A stretch of 63,183 nt of DNA from Nitrospirota bacterium (GTDB taxonomy: Bacteria > Nitrospirota > Thermodesulfovibrionia > UBA6902): NCBI GenBank assembly GCA_016234115.1, contig JACRHD010000029.1, positions 1 to 63,183 of the forward strand, in the 5' to 3' direction. Positions within the stretch are counted from its first letter, which is position 1; every line of letters starts with the position of its first letter. The position numbers and the translations under genes are program-made. This document shows positions 52,613-60,081 of this stretch, piece after piece. The notes below the pieces were generated by a model that was given only the letters and a program-made list of their open reading frames with translations, was not told where the DNA came from and searched no databases.

Positions 52613-52866
52613 TCTTCCTTAAATCTCTGCGTAACGGTCTCCACCTGCAGCGCGGACAGGATCACGTGGTCGCTGTCGGTAACGATGATCGCCCGCGTCT
52701 TCCGACCCTGTGTCGCGTCGACCAGTTTTCCCCTCTGGGTCGCTTCCTCGCGCAGTCTCTTCATCGGCGACGAACCGGGGTCCACAATCGCGATGACCCT
52801 CGAGGCGGACACGACGTTGCCGAAACCGATATTGACAAGAGGCACCCATTTTTCCGCTGTCTTCAT
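52609..52866 (-). CDS. remA: DUF370/RemA-like regulatory protein
   Basis: The protein is of the RemA/YlzA family (DUF370), whose Bacillus member is a DNA-binding activator of biofilm matrix genes. The 85 residues carry the family pattern [20 protein letters not shown] and [26 protein letters not shown] before the ATG at 52866 sets the start. Its place between yicC and gmk is the usual one in many bacteria. Function in this organism is not known. Confidence 0.9.
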   Translation of the reverse strand: MKTAEKWVPLVNIGFGNVVSASRVIAIVDPGSSPMKRLREEATQRGKLVDATQGRKTRAIIVTDSDHVILSALQVETVTQRFKEE

Positions 52867-52929
52867 GTTACGCTCCTCCCCGATAGAATACAAATAAGCA
52901 TTCAGCATAATTACACAATCACCCGTCAT

Positions 52930-52991
52930 CCCCCATTTTCAAAGGGGGAAGTTAATTCCCCTCATTGGCAAAGAGGGGTCAGGGGAGATTT
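52930..52991. repeat. Repeat of the 'tcccccattttcaaagggggaag' family
   Basis: Nested CCCCC...GGGGG and CCCCTC...GAGGGG pairs lie between yicC and remA. They are the same word family as at 17500-17600 and 33107-33152. Confidence 0.6.
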
Positions 52992-53001
52992 TGCAGTTAT
53001 T

Positions 53002-53850
53002 TTACTGCAAATTCTGTATCTGCTCCTTTATTTTTTCGATCTCGTGCTTCATTTCAATGACGTAGTTGGCGATCTCGATATCATTGGTCTTGGAGCCGAT
53101 GGTATTGACCTCCCTGCGCAGCTCCTGCGTCAGGAAGTCCAGCTTTTTGCCTATATCGTCGCCCGTCTTCAATAAGTTTTCGACGTGACCGACGTGACTG
53201 TTGAACCTGACGATTTCTTCCGTGATGTCCGCCCTCTCGATCAGGACCGCCGCTTCCTGCACCAGCCGCGCTTCGTCCATTATTATATTGCCCAGGAATT
53301 CCTTCAGCCTGTCGAGGAGTTTCTGTCTCGTCTCGCCGATGGTCCGGTTTCTCTTTTCGCCGATATCGGTTATATATTTACTCAGAAGCCTCACCCTTGC
53401 GGAGATATCGTCTATGAGGTTTTTGCCTTCTTCGGTCCGCGTCCTTTCGAGCTCCTGCATGGCGGTCCCAAGGGCCTCATTGACGTCCTCCACCCTGGAC
53501 TCATCCTCCACACGGAAAATGTCCCTGTACGAGGCTAAGACGTTGATATCTATTTCACCGGCCAGAGAAAGCTCTTCTTTCAGGGAAACCAGGGCCTGAT
53601 AATATTCGGCCGCGAGGGGCTTGTTGATCTTCATCCGGACAACGTCCGTGTCGGCCCTGTTGACGCTTATTTCAACGTGTCCTCGGGTGAACCTTGCCTT
53701 GACAGCTTTTCTTATATCGTTTTCGCAGTAATAGAGGACATGGGGCATCTTGACCTGAATATCGAGATGCTTGTGATTGAAAGAGCGCGCCTCGATCTTG
53801 ATATTGCCGGCAATCCCTATTCCGTAACCTGTCATTGACTGTGGCTGCAT
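53002..53850 (-). CDS. yicC: YicC family endoribonuclease-like protein
   Basis: This cytoplasmic protein belongs to the conserved YicC family, linked to RNA turnover in E. coli. It begins MQPQSMTGYGIGIAGNIKIE, with the family hallmark SMTGYG, and ends with the DUF1732 domain. Segments SHVGHVENLLKTGDDIGKKL and LDFLTQELRREVNTIGSKTN are highly conserved across YicC proteins. ATG at 53850 is likely. A TTG 12 bases upstream and an ATG 15 bases downstream are alternatives. It heads the yicC-remA-gmk-rpoZ-coaBC set. Confidence 0.95.
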   Translation of the reverse strand: MQPQSMTGYGIGIAGNIKIEARSFNHKHLDIQVKMPHVLYYCENDIRKAVKARFTRGHVEISVNRADTDVVRMKINKPLAAEYYQALVSLKEELSLAGEIDINVLASYRDIFRVEDESRVEDVNEALGTAMQELERTRTEEGKNLIDDISARVRLLSKYITDIGEKRNRTIGETRQKLLDRLKEFLGNIIMDEARLVQEAAVLIERADITEEIVRFNSHVGHVENLLKTGDDIGKKLDFLTQELRREVNTIGSKTNDIEIANYVIEMKHEIEKIKEQIQNLQ

Positions 53851-53942
53851 AGAACATAACAATATATACTTAGCGGAGTGAATATGTCAATTTTCCGGCA
53901 ATGAGGGTGTACGGCGCTTTCGTTATAATCGGCAGCGTCGCC

Positions 53943-54746
53943 TCAGTCCTGAAACACCGGCTTCTGCTCCTTCGCCGGTTCGGACACCTCCAACTGCGGG
54001 ACCTGAGAGTACCCTTCGTGTCTGAGAGAGGCCCGCAGTCTCCTGATAAGCTCGCCGCGCGAAATCTTCCCCTGGCTGTCTCTTATGTGTTTGCAAAAAT
54101 AGTATGTAAAAGCCCCGTTATACGTATTGCCGATAAGGGCGTCGGCGGACGTCTGGTTGCTTTTGCACCCGGCCCACAGCACATGGTTAAGGGTCTTCTG
54201 TGCCTCTCTTACCCCGAATCTTTTCACCTTAAGTCCGTCCTCTTCCCTGCTTTCGATGTCTATGGGCGGCTTGAGGAACCTGGGTTTCACGTCTTTGGGG
54301 GCCATGATGTCCCTTGTCCCCGTGCCTGAATGGCAGGCGTCCAACAATACTTCGAGATTGACGCCTTTAGGAAGCCCCCGGGCAATATTATAAAGGTCGT
54401 CGTCCACAATCAGCCCGCCGTCCCAGTCCGTGTCATAGGGGCAAAGCGCCTCATCCATGCGGTCTTTCAACTCATCGCCGTCACGGTCCCTGATCTGTGT
54501 GCCGTGTCCCGAATAATGGAATACAAGCGTGTCGCCTTTCTTGACGCCGGTTGCAAGCCATTTGAGGCGTTTCAGGATATTCGCCCTTGTCGCGCGGCCG
54601 TCGACAAGGACCCTGATGTCCGGGACCGTAAACCCGAAATACTTCAGCAGCACGTCCCGGATATTGGTAACGTCGTTAATGCAGCCGCTCAGGTCATTGA
54701 TCTGCTTGTAATCATTGATGCCTACCAGTAGAGCTTTCTTTGCCAT
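53943..54746 (-). CDS. Metacaspase-like caspase-fold peptidase (C14)
   Basis: This soluble caspase-fold cysteine peptidase probably cuts after Arg or Lys. The 267 residues form a type I metacaspase-like domain. The catalytic His is in VFHYSGHGTQ (about residue 81) and the catalytic Cys in LEVLLDACHSGTG (about residue 138). The segment DEALCPYDTDWDGGLIVDDD matches the metacaspase calcium-binding region. AAGGAG lies eight bases before the ATG. No signal peptide or fused domain is seen. It is the last gene of a minus-strand accessory cluster that includes a membrane protein and a Pvc16-like protein. Prokaryotic caspases often act in programmed death or defence, but its partner substrate is not visible. 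Confidence 0.9.
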   Translation of the reverse strand: MAKKALLVGINDYKQINDLSGCINDVTNIRDVLLKYFGFTVPDIRVLVDGRATRANILKRLKWLATGVKKGDTLVFHYSGHGTQIRDRDGDELKDRMDEALCPYDTDWDGGLIVDDDLYNIARGLPKGVNLEVLLDACHSGTGTRDIMAPKDVKPRFLKPPIDIESREEDGLKVKRFGVREAQKTLNHVLWAGCKSNQTSADALIGNTYNGAFTYYFCKHIRDSQGKISRGELIRRLRASLRHEGYSQVPQLEVSEPAKEQKPVFQD

Positions 54747-54852
54747 TTTGGGATCTCCTTTTTTAAGATTGGCAGTTTATCACCGTTCACACCGCGGCCC
54801 GCTGTCAATACAGTTGCAAACCGCATTATCTGATGTATTGTCTTATTCAGAC

Positions 54853-55803
54853 TTACTTCCCGGTCTTCTTGCCTATAAGGTCAAGAAACTTCTTCTGGTC
54901 AATCGGCCTTTCCCGGGGAGTGTAGTAATCTTTTGGAAACCAGATGAACTTAAAGATCGCATATTTTAAAGGATTATCAGTTATGGTTTTGTAACATACC
55001 ACGGCAAAGCGGTTGCCGTCGGGCAGAAATGTGTTGTCGGTAAGCGGCAAATCGGCCCATGAGGATGTAATGACCGGCATTACCACATTTTCATTATCCT
55101 TTATGTGCACCTGAAACGTGTTCTCTTCCCATTTTGCTTCCCTCATATTAATCTCGAAGGTGTGTTCATTGTCCTGAGAAGTCACTTTAACAAACTCCGC
55201 GCTGCCGATGTCTCTCATTACATACAATGTTGTGCCAGACTGCTTGAGGAGTTTGACAAATTCTTCTTTTTCTTTATCGTTCTGCGGATCTTCCGTAACG
55301 TAAAATGTATAGACTTTTGCGTCGCTGACTCCATCTCCATTGTTTTTTTGAAGCCCAGCCACCTGCCGGTCTATGATGCGCCGGATAATCGACCTCAGGG
55401 ATTGACGTGACTCATGAGTCGTCAGTTGCTTGTCAACGCTTTCAAGCAGCGGCTTGAATTCAAAATATTCATTGAAGTTGAGCGCCAGCAACTCTACAAG
55501 GATTTTTTGACGCTCCGCCGGGATGTCTTTGTCTTGGTTCGGACCCACGATCGGGCCGATAAGACTGCTGAACATATCGGCGCGCAACTGACTTTCAGCA
55601 GTTTCACGTTGACTGAGCAAGGTGACCCCGGCTATCTCGCGCTGGAAAGGCTGGGCAATAAAATAAGCCGCGAAGGCCGCTATAAGGGCCGCCACAGGGG
55701 TCCCAATCTTTTCAATTATATCGAGCCAGGTACGTTTCTGTTCTTTCTGATTGTCCCGGCCGGTAGTAGAGACCTGGTCTTTACTCTGATGCTCCGCGCA
55801 CAC
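54853..55803 (-). CDS. Membrane-anchored protein of unknown function
   Basis: The family is not recognised. The 316 residues have one strong membrane helix near the N-terminus (about 34-53, TPVAALIAAFAAYFIAQP) and then a long helical region (about 60-155) and a mixed alpha/beta C-terminal domain (about 165-300). GGAGAT lies upstream of the GTG start. It begins 14 bases after the stop of the small exported-protein gene and precedes the metacaspase gene by 106 bp, so the three look like one transcript. A membrane anchor next to a caspase suggests a sensor or effector, but this is inference. Confidence 0.72.
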   Translation of the reverse strand: MCAEHQSKDQVSTTGRDNQKEQKRTWLDIIEKIGTPVAALIAAFAAYFIAQPFQREIAGVTLLSQRETAESQLRADMFSSLIGPIVGPNQDKDIPAERQKILVELLALNFNEYFEFKPLLESVDKQLTTHESRQSLRSIIRRIIDRQVAGLQKNNGDGVSDAKVYTFYVTEDPQNDKEKEEFVKLLKQSGTTLYVMRDIGSAEFVKVTSQDNEHTFEINMREAKWEENTFQVHIKDNENVVMPVITSSWADLPLTDNTFLPDGNRFAVVCYKTITDNPLKYAIFKFIWFPKDYYTPRERPIDQKKFLDLIGKKTGK

Positions 55804-55817
55804 TCAGGCATCTCCTT

Positions 55818-56207
55818 TCACTTTAGGTCAATATCCTGCCTGATCGGCTCGGGTTGACTTATAATAGTTGCGCCTGTTCCGCTGTCTGGAAATACGACTG
55901 TATATATCCCGGTCTGCGGGAGAAAGACACTGTACGACCCGTTCCCGTCCGTCATAACATTTACTTCTGTTTCGCCTCTTTTTATTTTGAAAGCGGAACC
56001 GGTTTTTTTCTTTCCCTTCTCGGATACAGTCCCATAGACCATTCCGGCTTCTGCATAAGAAGTAAAACAGAAAAGAAGGACAAACGAAAGCGCTAAAACA
56101 GATAGCAGCCCTGATTTGTTAATATGCGTCCGAACGGCCCCGGGGAAACGATGGAGGACAAACTTGATGTTACTCGTGACAAATGAAAGCAATTCAATTC
56201 CCGTCAT
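55818..56207 (-). CDS. Small exported protein with carboxypeptidase-regulatory-like (Ig-type) domain
   Basis: A hydrophobic segment (about residues 32-53, LSVLALSFVLLFCFTSYAEA) is followed by a ~75-residue beta-sandwich of the carboxypeptidase regulatory type: GMVYGTVSEKGKKKTGSA and TDGNGSYSVFLPQTGIYTV. Such domains usually mediate surface or periplasmic binding. GGGAGG precedes the ATG, although the 31 residues before the hydrophobic segment are long for a signal peptide. It is coupled to the downstream membrane-protein gene by a 14-bp gap. Confidence 0.75.
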   Translation of the reverse strand: MTGIELLSFVTSNIKFVLHRFPGAVRTHINKSGLLSVLALSFVLLFCFTSYAEAGMVYGTVSEKGKKKTGSAFKIKRGETEVNVMTDGNGSYSVFLPQTGIYTVVFPDSGTGATIISQPEPIRQDIDLK

Positions 56208-56432
56208 ACTTACCTCCCCACATTTTTTATACTCAACCCGGATGCCCCTCGTGCCCTGAATAATACCCCAAAAATATAAACTATTTCCGGTTGAATATCT
56301 TGACCTTTATTGCTTTTCTTTTGACATATTTTATTCGACTGACGCCCAATTCATTTATTATCTTCACAAAAAGAACGGTCATACCGACGGGTATCCCGTA
56401 AACCTTTTAATATCTCTTCCGGAGCGGAAGGG

Positions 56433-57302
56433 CTATCTTTTAAAAGACGCGAGTCTGATCCCGAACTGCTCTTCAAGGTCGAAATCTATATTGTGGACTT
56501 CACCTCCGCCGTTTGCGATGCAGAGTTTCCTGCTCTTTACGTCGTCAATCCACCTGGGGTTGGCAGCCTCGGACCTTCGAATAGCGACGGCCCTCATCTT
56601 CCGGACCTCCCTGTCCTCGTCGGAAGGGTTGCCTGGAAGCGCGCTGAAATCGGAAAATATCCTCGATTTGACCAGCTTGCTTATGCTTCCGTTCTGTACC
56701 TTGATATCGAACATCAGGGCGACTGCCCGCTCCGACCAGAGACCGTATTCTTCACAAAGGGCCAGCGCTGAGTTATAGAGCCCGCTCGCGTATCTCGTCT
56801 GGATATTCTGGAATTCCCGCGTCCTCCCGAGCGATTTAAACATTCCGCCCCAGGGCTCGTAAAGATAGTGTCTGATCGGGTGCTGGATTGATCTCACGAA
56901 CAACATCATCTCCTCCCTTTCCGAATCCAGGGCCTCCTCCAGCACCCCCAGATTCGACTGGAAGATCGATTCAGTCACCTCCCTGTGACCGTTAATCATG
57001 TCGCGCAGAAGAGGCTGGAGGGACCCCTGACCGAAATTCCATTGAAGCACGCCGAAGCTCAAGCCCTGATCGTCAAAGTCACCGCTCAGGCCCGCAAAGC
57101 AGTCGGGAATCCCCCTTCTGATTTTGTTCCAAGCCTGAAAGATGCCATACATCACCTCCTGGTCAATTAACGTGTACTGGTTATGATAAGCCATGTGGGT
57201 GTGCTGCTGGAACCAGGCCCACACGCGGGGGATGGCGCGGGATTCCTGCAGGCGCCGCCATTTCTCCTCCTGCCCGATCAACCGCATAAAGCCGCCGATC
57301 AT
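56433..57302 (-). CDS. Probable lysozyme-like (peptidoglycan-hydrolase-type) protein
   Basis: No certain family is known. The segment GLSGDFDDQGLSFGVLQWNF followed by GQGSLQPLL (about residues 72-99) matches a pattern that, from memory, occurs in putative peptidoglycan-degrading or chitosanase-like proteins. A helical domain follows. That points to a cell-wall-active role, possibly the cell-wall component of an injection apparatus. No signal peptide is seen, so a phage-tail-like delivery would fit. The ATG at 57302, four bases after the previous stop, is taken as start. An in-frame ATG at 57383 overlaps the neighbouring gene. No ribosome-binding site is strong for either. Confidence 0.6.
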   Translation of the reverse strand: MIGGFMRLIGQEEKWRRLQESRAIPRVWAWFQQHTHMAYHNQYTLIDQEVMYGIFQAWNKIRRGIPDCFAGLSGDFDDQGLSFGVLQWNFGQGSLQPLLRDMINGHREVTESIFQSNLGVLEEALDSEREEMMLFVRSIQHPIRHYLYEPWGGMFKSLGRTREFQNIQTRYASGLYNSALALCEEYGLWSERAVALMFDIKVQNGSISKLVKSRIFSDFSALPGNPSDEDREVRKMRAVAIRRSEAANPRWIDDVKSRKLCIANGGGEVHNIDFDLEEQFGIRLASFKR

Positions 57303-57306
57303 GTTT

Positions 57307-57648
57307 TCAGCGGTACGCGTCCAGGACGCCAGGGGCGGCGGCATTTCTGTAAATCGGGTTCGCTGACTGGAAATCAAAGGCAAGGTCCGTGAAGTTGCTG
57401 AAGCAGGAATTCAACAGTTTCAAACCAATACGCAAGGTCTTCCCATCCGCCGAAATCAAGGCCGCGCCGGCTTCATCGGCTTCATACAATACATATAGTA
57501 TCCAGTCACGCGCCTTTGCCAGCAGTTTGCCGTTTCTGAGCAGCGCCGCAGTGTGGGAGGGTAAAACAAAATCGAAATCCCTGCATGCCGCATTGTAATA
57601 AACATGCGCTATACTCAACGTGAATAATATGCGAAATCGGGTGGTCAT
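57307..57648 (-). CDS. Short protein of a contractile-injection-system neighbourhood (possibly truncated)
   Basis: The 113 residues (MTTRFRILFTLSIAHVYYNA, CRDFDFVLPSHTAALLRNGK, LRIGLKLLNSCFSNFTDLAF) look like the N-terminal part of larger proteins that accompany DUF4255 proteins in injection-system clusters. The recognisable part ends abruptly at YRNAAAPGVLDAYR, so a deletion or frameshift may have removed the rest. It overlaps the DUF4255 gene by 4 bp (ATGA), which shows coupling. No domain name can be given with confidence. Confidence 0.6.
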   Translation of the reverse strand: MTTRFRILFTLSIAHVYYNAACRDFDFVLPSHTAALLRNGKLLAKARDWILYVLYEADEAGAALISADGKTLRIGLKLLNSCFSNFTDLAFDFQSANPIYRNAAAPGVLDAYR

Positions 57649-58211
57649 TGACTGTGAATATTCGTTTTAATTGTCATCAGCGGAAGCTGCACGGCCGTCC
57701 GCGCCTCATCCTGCAAGGCCACCATGCGTACTTTATAAATAACTGAAGGCAGTTGCTTGCCGCCGATAAAGGCCCATACCTGGTTTAACTGCTCATAACT
57801 GAGAGATTGCAGCTCCACGGACAGTTTCTCAATGTTTGCGTCGAGCGCCGGATATTCCGCCGACGTGAAGGAAGGGTGCGCCTGGAAAAACGTCAACACG
57901 TGGGAGATATATTTCAGCGCAACATCGTACACCTTGAAATTGGCGGCGAACAATACATGCAGGTTAAGCTTCAACTCAGGCTCCTGAAGGACGTGCCGAC
58001 CATTTATATTGACGTATTCAGGGAGGCGCGCCTTGAAGACCCGTTCCTCCTCTATATTAATAATAGAAGCGCCGATGGCGCCCTCAAAGGCATATTTGCC
58101 TGTTTCATTAACCACCTTGCACATATTCACTACCGCTGCGTTTGATCCGGTCCTGGTAATTATATGGGCGTTTAATTCATCTTTAAGAAACGTTAAGGCG
58201 CTGACCAGCAT
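57645..58211 (-). CDS. Pvc16-like (DUF4255) contractile injection system protein
   Basis: The protein resembles the N-terminal domain of Pvc16/DUF4255, the tail terminator-like component of extracellular contractile injection systems. The family pattern is clear: ALTFLKDELNAHIITRTGSN, SIINIEEERVFKARLPEYVN, ELKLNLHVLFAANFKVYDVA, TFFQAHPSFTSAEYPALDAN and YEQLNQVWAFIGGKQLPSVI. The ATG at 58211 fits this family's start. An ATG 18 bases upstream is also open. No tube, sheath, baseplate or ClpB-like ATPase gene is present, so this is an orphan or a cluster remnant. Confidence 0.85.
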   Translation of the reverse strand: MLVSALTFLKDELNAHIITRTGSNAAVVNMCKVVNETGKYAFEGAIGASIINIEEERVFKARLPEYVNINGRHVLQEPELKLNLHVLFAANFKVYDVALKYISHVLTFFQAHPSFTSAEYPALDANIEKLSVELQSLSYEQLNQVWAFIGGKQLPSVIYKVRMVALQDEARTAVQLPLMTIKTNIHSQ

Positions 58212-58302
58212 GGTGGGAAATATTAGCACTTTGAAGGCGGTAAGTCTTGACGTTTTTTGGATATTTTTTGACGTATTTTTTCAGCGGGCCGAAGAAGCGG
58301 GA

Positions 58303-59010
58303 TTATCTCCTTAAAGACTTTTTAAAGGCCGTCGGCGTGACATGCGCAATTTTATTGAACATCCTTGTAAAGTGAAACTGGTTCGTAAAACCGCAGGCGA
58401 ACGCCACGTCGTTCATTGAGAGCCCGTCCTCCTTTAAAATGTCCTTTGCCCTGGAGATGCGAAGCTCGTTTACATATCTTTTAAAGGTGACGCCTTTTTC
58501 CTTTTTAAATCGCTTCTCAAAACATGAGACGCTCATGCCGGCCTCCCTGGCGATAGAGGACAGTCTTATCTTCGTATTATAGTACTTGTGTATGCAGTAA
58601 ACGGCCCTTCCGATATTGTCTGATCTCCGGTTATTTATCGGGGTCATTATCCCGAACGCGCCCTTGATGCTCGCAATCAGCTCAGCCGTCTCAAAAGGTT
58701 TCTTCAGGTAATCCTTTACGCCGTGCCTGAAGACCTTGACCGCGAGATCCTCCGAACCGTTGGAGGCCGTAATAATGACAGGCATCAGGGGATTCAGCGA
58801 TCTGATAAACCGAAGCATCCTGAAGCAGGAGGCGTCGTCATCATAATTCAGCAATATAAGGTCGGAGCCGTTATGGAAGAAAAACTCACCCGCCTCATGG
58901 TAATCGGGTATTGCAATTATTTCACAGCCTGTTAATGAAGACCCGAGCCTTTCGTGATACCCGTCCGCGAAGGAGTCGATTATAAGTATTCTTTTCCTGA
59001 GACCTCTCAT
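58303..59010 (-). CDS. Degenerate receiver-AraC family transcription regulator
   Basis: The N-terminal receiver-like domain (about residues 5-115 of the product) keeps the fold (RILIIDSF, PVIITAS, DYLKKPFE), including Thr and Lys of the switch. The position of the phosphoacceptor Asp is Asn (LILLNYDDD), and only one of the two acidic-pocket residues is obvious. The C-terminal AraC domain (about 130-230) has two helix-turn-helix motifs (LSSIAREAGMSVSCFEKRFK and MNDVAFACGFTNQFHFTRMF). The start ATG at 59010 has GGGGGA upstream. It lies at the head of the accessory cluster and could control it. It may work without phosphorylation. Confidence 0.82.
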   Translation of the reverse strand: MRGLRKRILIIDSFADGYHERLGSSLTGCEIIAIPDYHEAGEFFFHNGSDLILLNYDDDASCFRMLRFIRSLNPLMPVIITASNGSEDLAVKVFRHGVKDYLKKPFETAELIASIKGAFGIMTPINNRRSDNIGRAVYCIHKYYNTKIRLSSIAREAGMSVSCFEKRFKKEKGVTFKRYVNELRISRAKDILKEDGLSMNDVAFACGFTNQFHFTRMFNKIAHVTPTAFKKSLRR

Positions 59011-59199
59011 GAATATGTCCCCCACATTTATTTATAAACCTTGAGCCTGTTACAATTCCGGTCCGACCCGGATTATTCCTGAAGCTGTGAATAATCCGGA
59101 CTACGAAAATAGTATCCGATTATAAAAACGATGTCAATTGTTATTTGGCTTTTCGCGGGTCGGTCCCGCGCTCCGGAAGCGGAGGGACAAGGCGGGAAT

Positions 59200-59931
59200 T
59201 TACGTCTTCAGCTTCTCAAGCACCTTCTGCATGTCGTCCCATGTGAGCCATTTATCTTTGGGGTTCCTCAGGAGATACGCCGGGTGAAATGTAGGCATGA
59301 AGGGAACATTTTTATATTCGCAGAACTTCCCTCTTGATTTACTTATAGGGGTCCCGGACCTCAGTAGGGACTGCGTCGATATCCTGCCTAAACCGACGAT
59401 TACGGCGGGGCTGATTATTTCTATCTGTCTCTCGACGAAAGGCATGCAGGTCGCGATCTCCTCTTCCCCGGGCTCCCTGTTGTTAGGCGGTCTGCATTTC
59501 ACGATATTGGCTATATATACTTCTTCCCTCCTGAGTCCGAGCTTTTTCAGCATGCGCGTAAGCAGTTGACCGGCTTCTCCCACGAATGGCCTGGCCTGGA
59601 TGTCTTCATCCCTGCCGGGACCTTCGCCGACAAACATCAGCCTCGCCTCAGGCGCGCCTTCGCCGAAGACGATGTTTTTCCTTCCGCTGCAAAGTTTGCA
59701 TCTCGTGCAGTCGCCGATTTCGTTCCTCAGCGCCTGAAGGGCAGAGCTTCTGTTCAGGGGCAAGGGGCAGGGGTCAAGGGGCAAGGGGCCGGCATCAGTA
59801 ATTTTATCAGCGCTCATTAATCTATGCTCTGTGCTCTCCGGCAGCTTCACCGGCAGATAATCAAAGCCGAGTTCACGGTAAAACTCCATGGCCTTTTTCA
59901 GGTCTTCGATTATGTCGCGGTTGTCTTTCAT
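59200..59931 (-). CDS. Uracil-DNA glycosylase, family 4 (Fe-S)
   Basis: This [4Fe-4S] uracil-DNA glycosylase (family 4, also called Udg-like DNA polymerase-associated protein) removes uracil from DNA. The motif GEGPGRDEDIQARPFVGEAG (about residues 102-121) and the C-terminal THPxH-like FHPAYLLRNP are family hallmarks. The four Fe-S cysteines are in CTRCKLC, KCRPP and ATCMPF. Residues about 44-60 (AGPLPLDPCPLPLNRSS) are encoded by the GGGGCAAGGGGTCA repeat on the opposite strand (59756-59790) and form an extra loop. The start ATG at 59931 fits the family. Confidence 0.88.
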   Translation of the reverse strand: MKDNRDIIEDLKKAMEFYRELGFDYLPVKLPESTEHRLMSADKITDAGPLPLDPCPLPLNRSSALQALRNEIGDCTRCKLCSGRKNIVFGEGAPEARLMFVGEGPGRDEDIQARPFVGEAGQLLTRMLKKLGLRREEVYIANIVKCRPPNNREPGEEEIATCMPFVERQIEIISPAVIVGLGRISTQSLLRSGTPISKSRGKFCEYKNVPFMPTFHPAYLLRNPKDKWLTWDDMQKVLEKLKT

Positions 59932-59987
59932 AGCGAATTCCGGCTCCCTCCCGTCAAGGGGGGGGCGACCCACCGGGTCGCCCCTAC

Positions 59988-60070
59988 TAAACTCTAAACT
60001 CTAAACTCTAAACTCTAAACTCTAAACTCTAAACTCTAAACTCTAAACTCTAAACTCTTAACTCTTAACT
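59988..60070. repeat. Tandem heptamer (aactcta) array
   Basis: About ten near-perfect 7-bp units (complement TTTAGAG) fill the gap between the DNA glycosylase gene and nadK, decaying to 'taactct' at the end. A CGACCC/GGGTCG palindrome of the GTAGGGGCG family sits just left. It looks telomere-like but has no spacers, so it is not a CRISPR. Confidence 0.95.
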
Positions 60071-60081
60071 CTGACTCTGTC

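Noticed and set aside
59988-60070. The heptamer array as a CRISPR
   Set aside because: Units are contiguous and have no unique spacers, and no cas genes are present.
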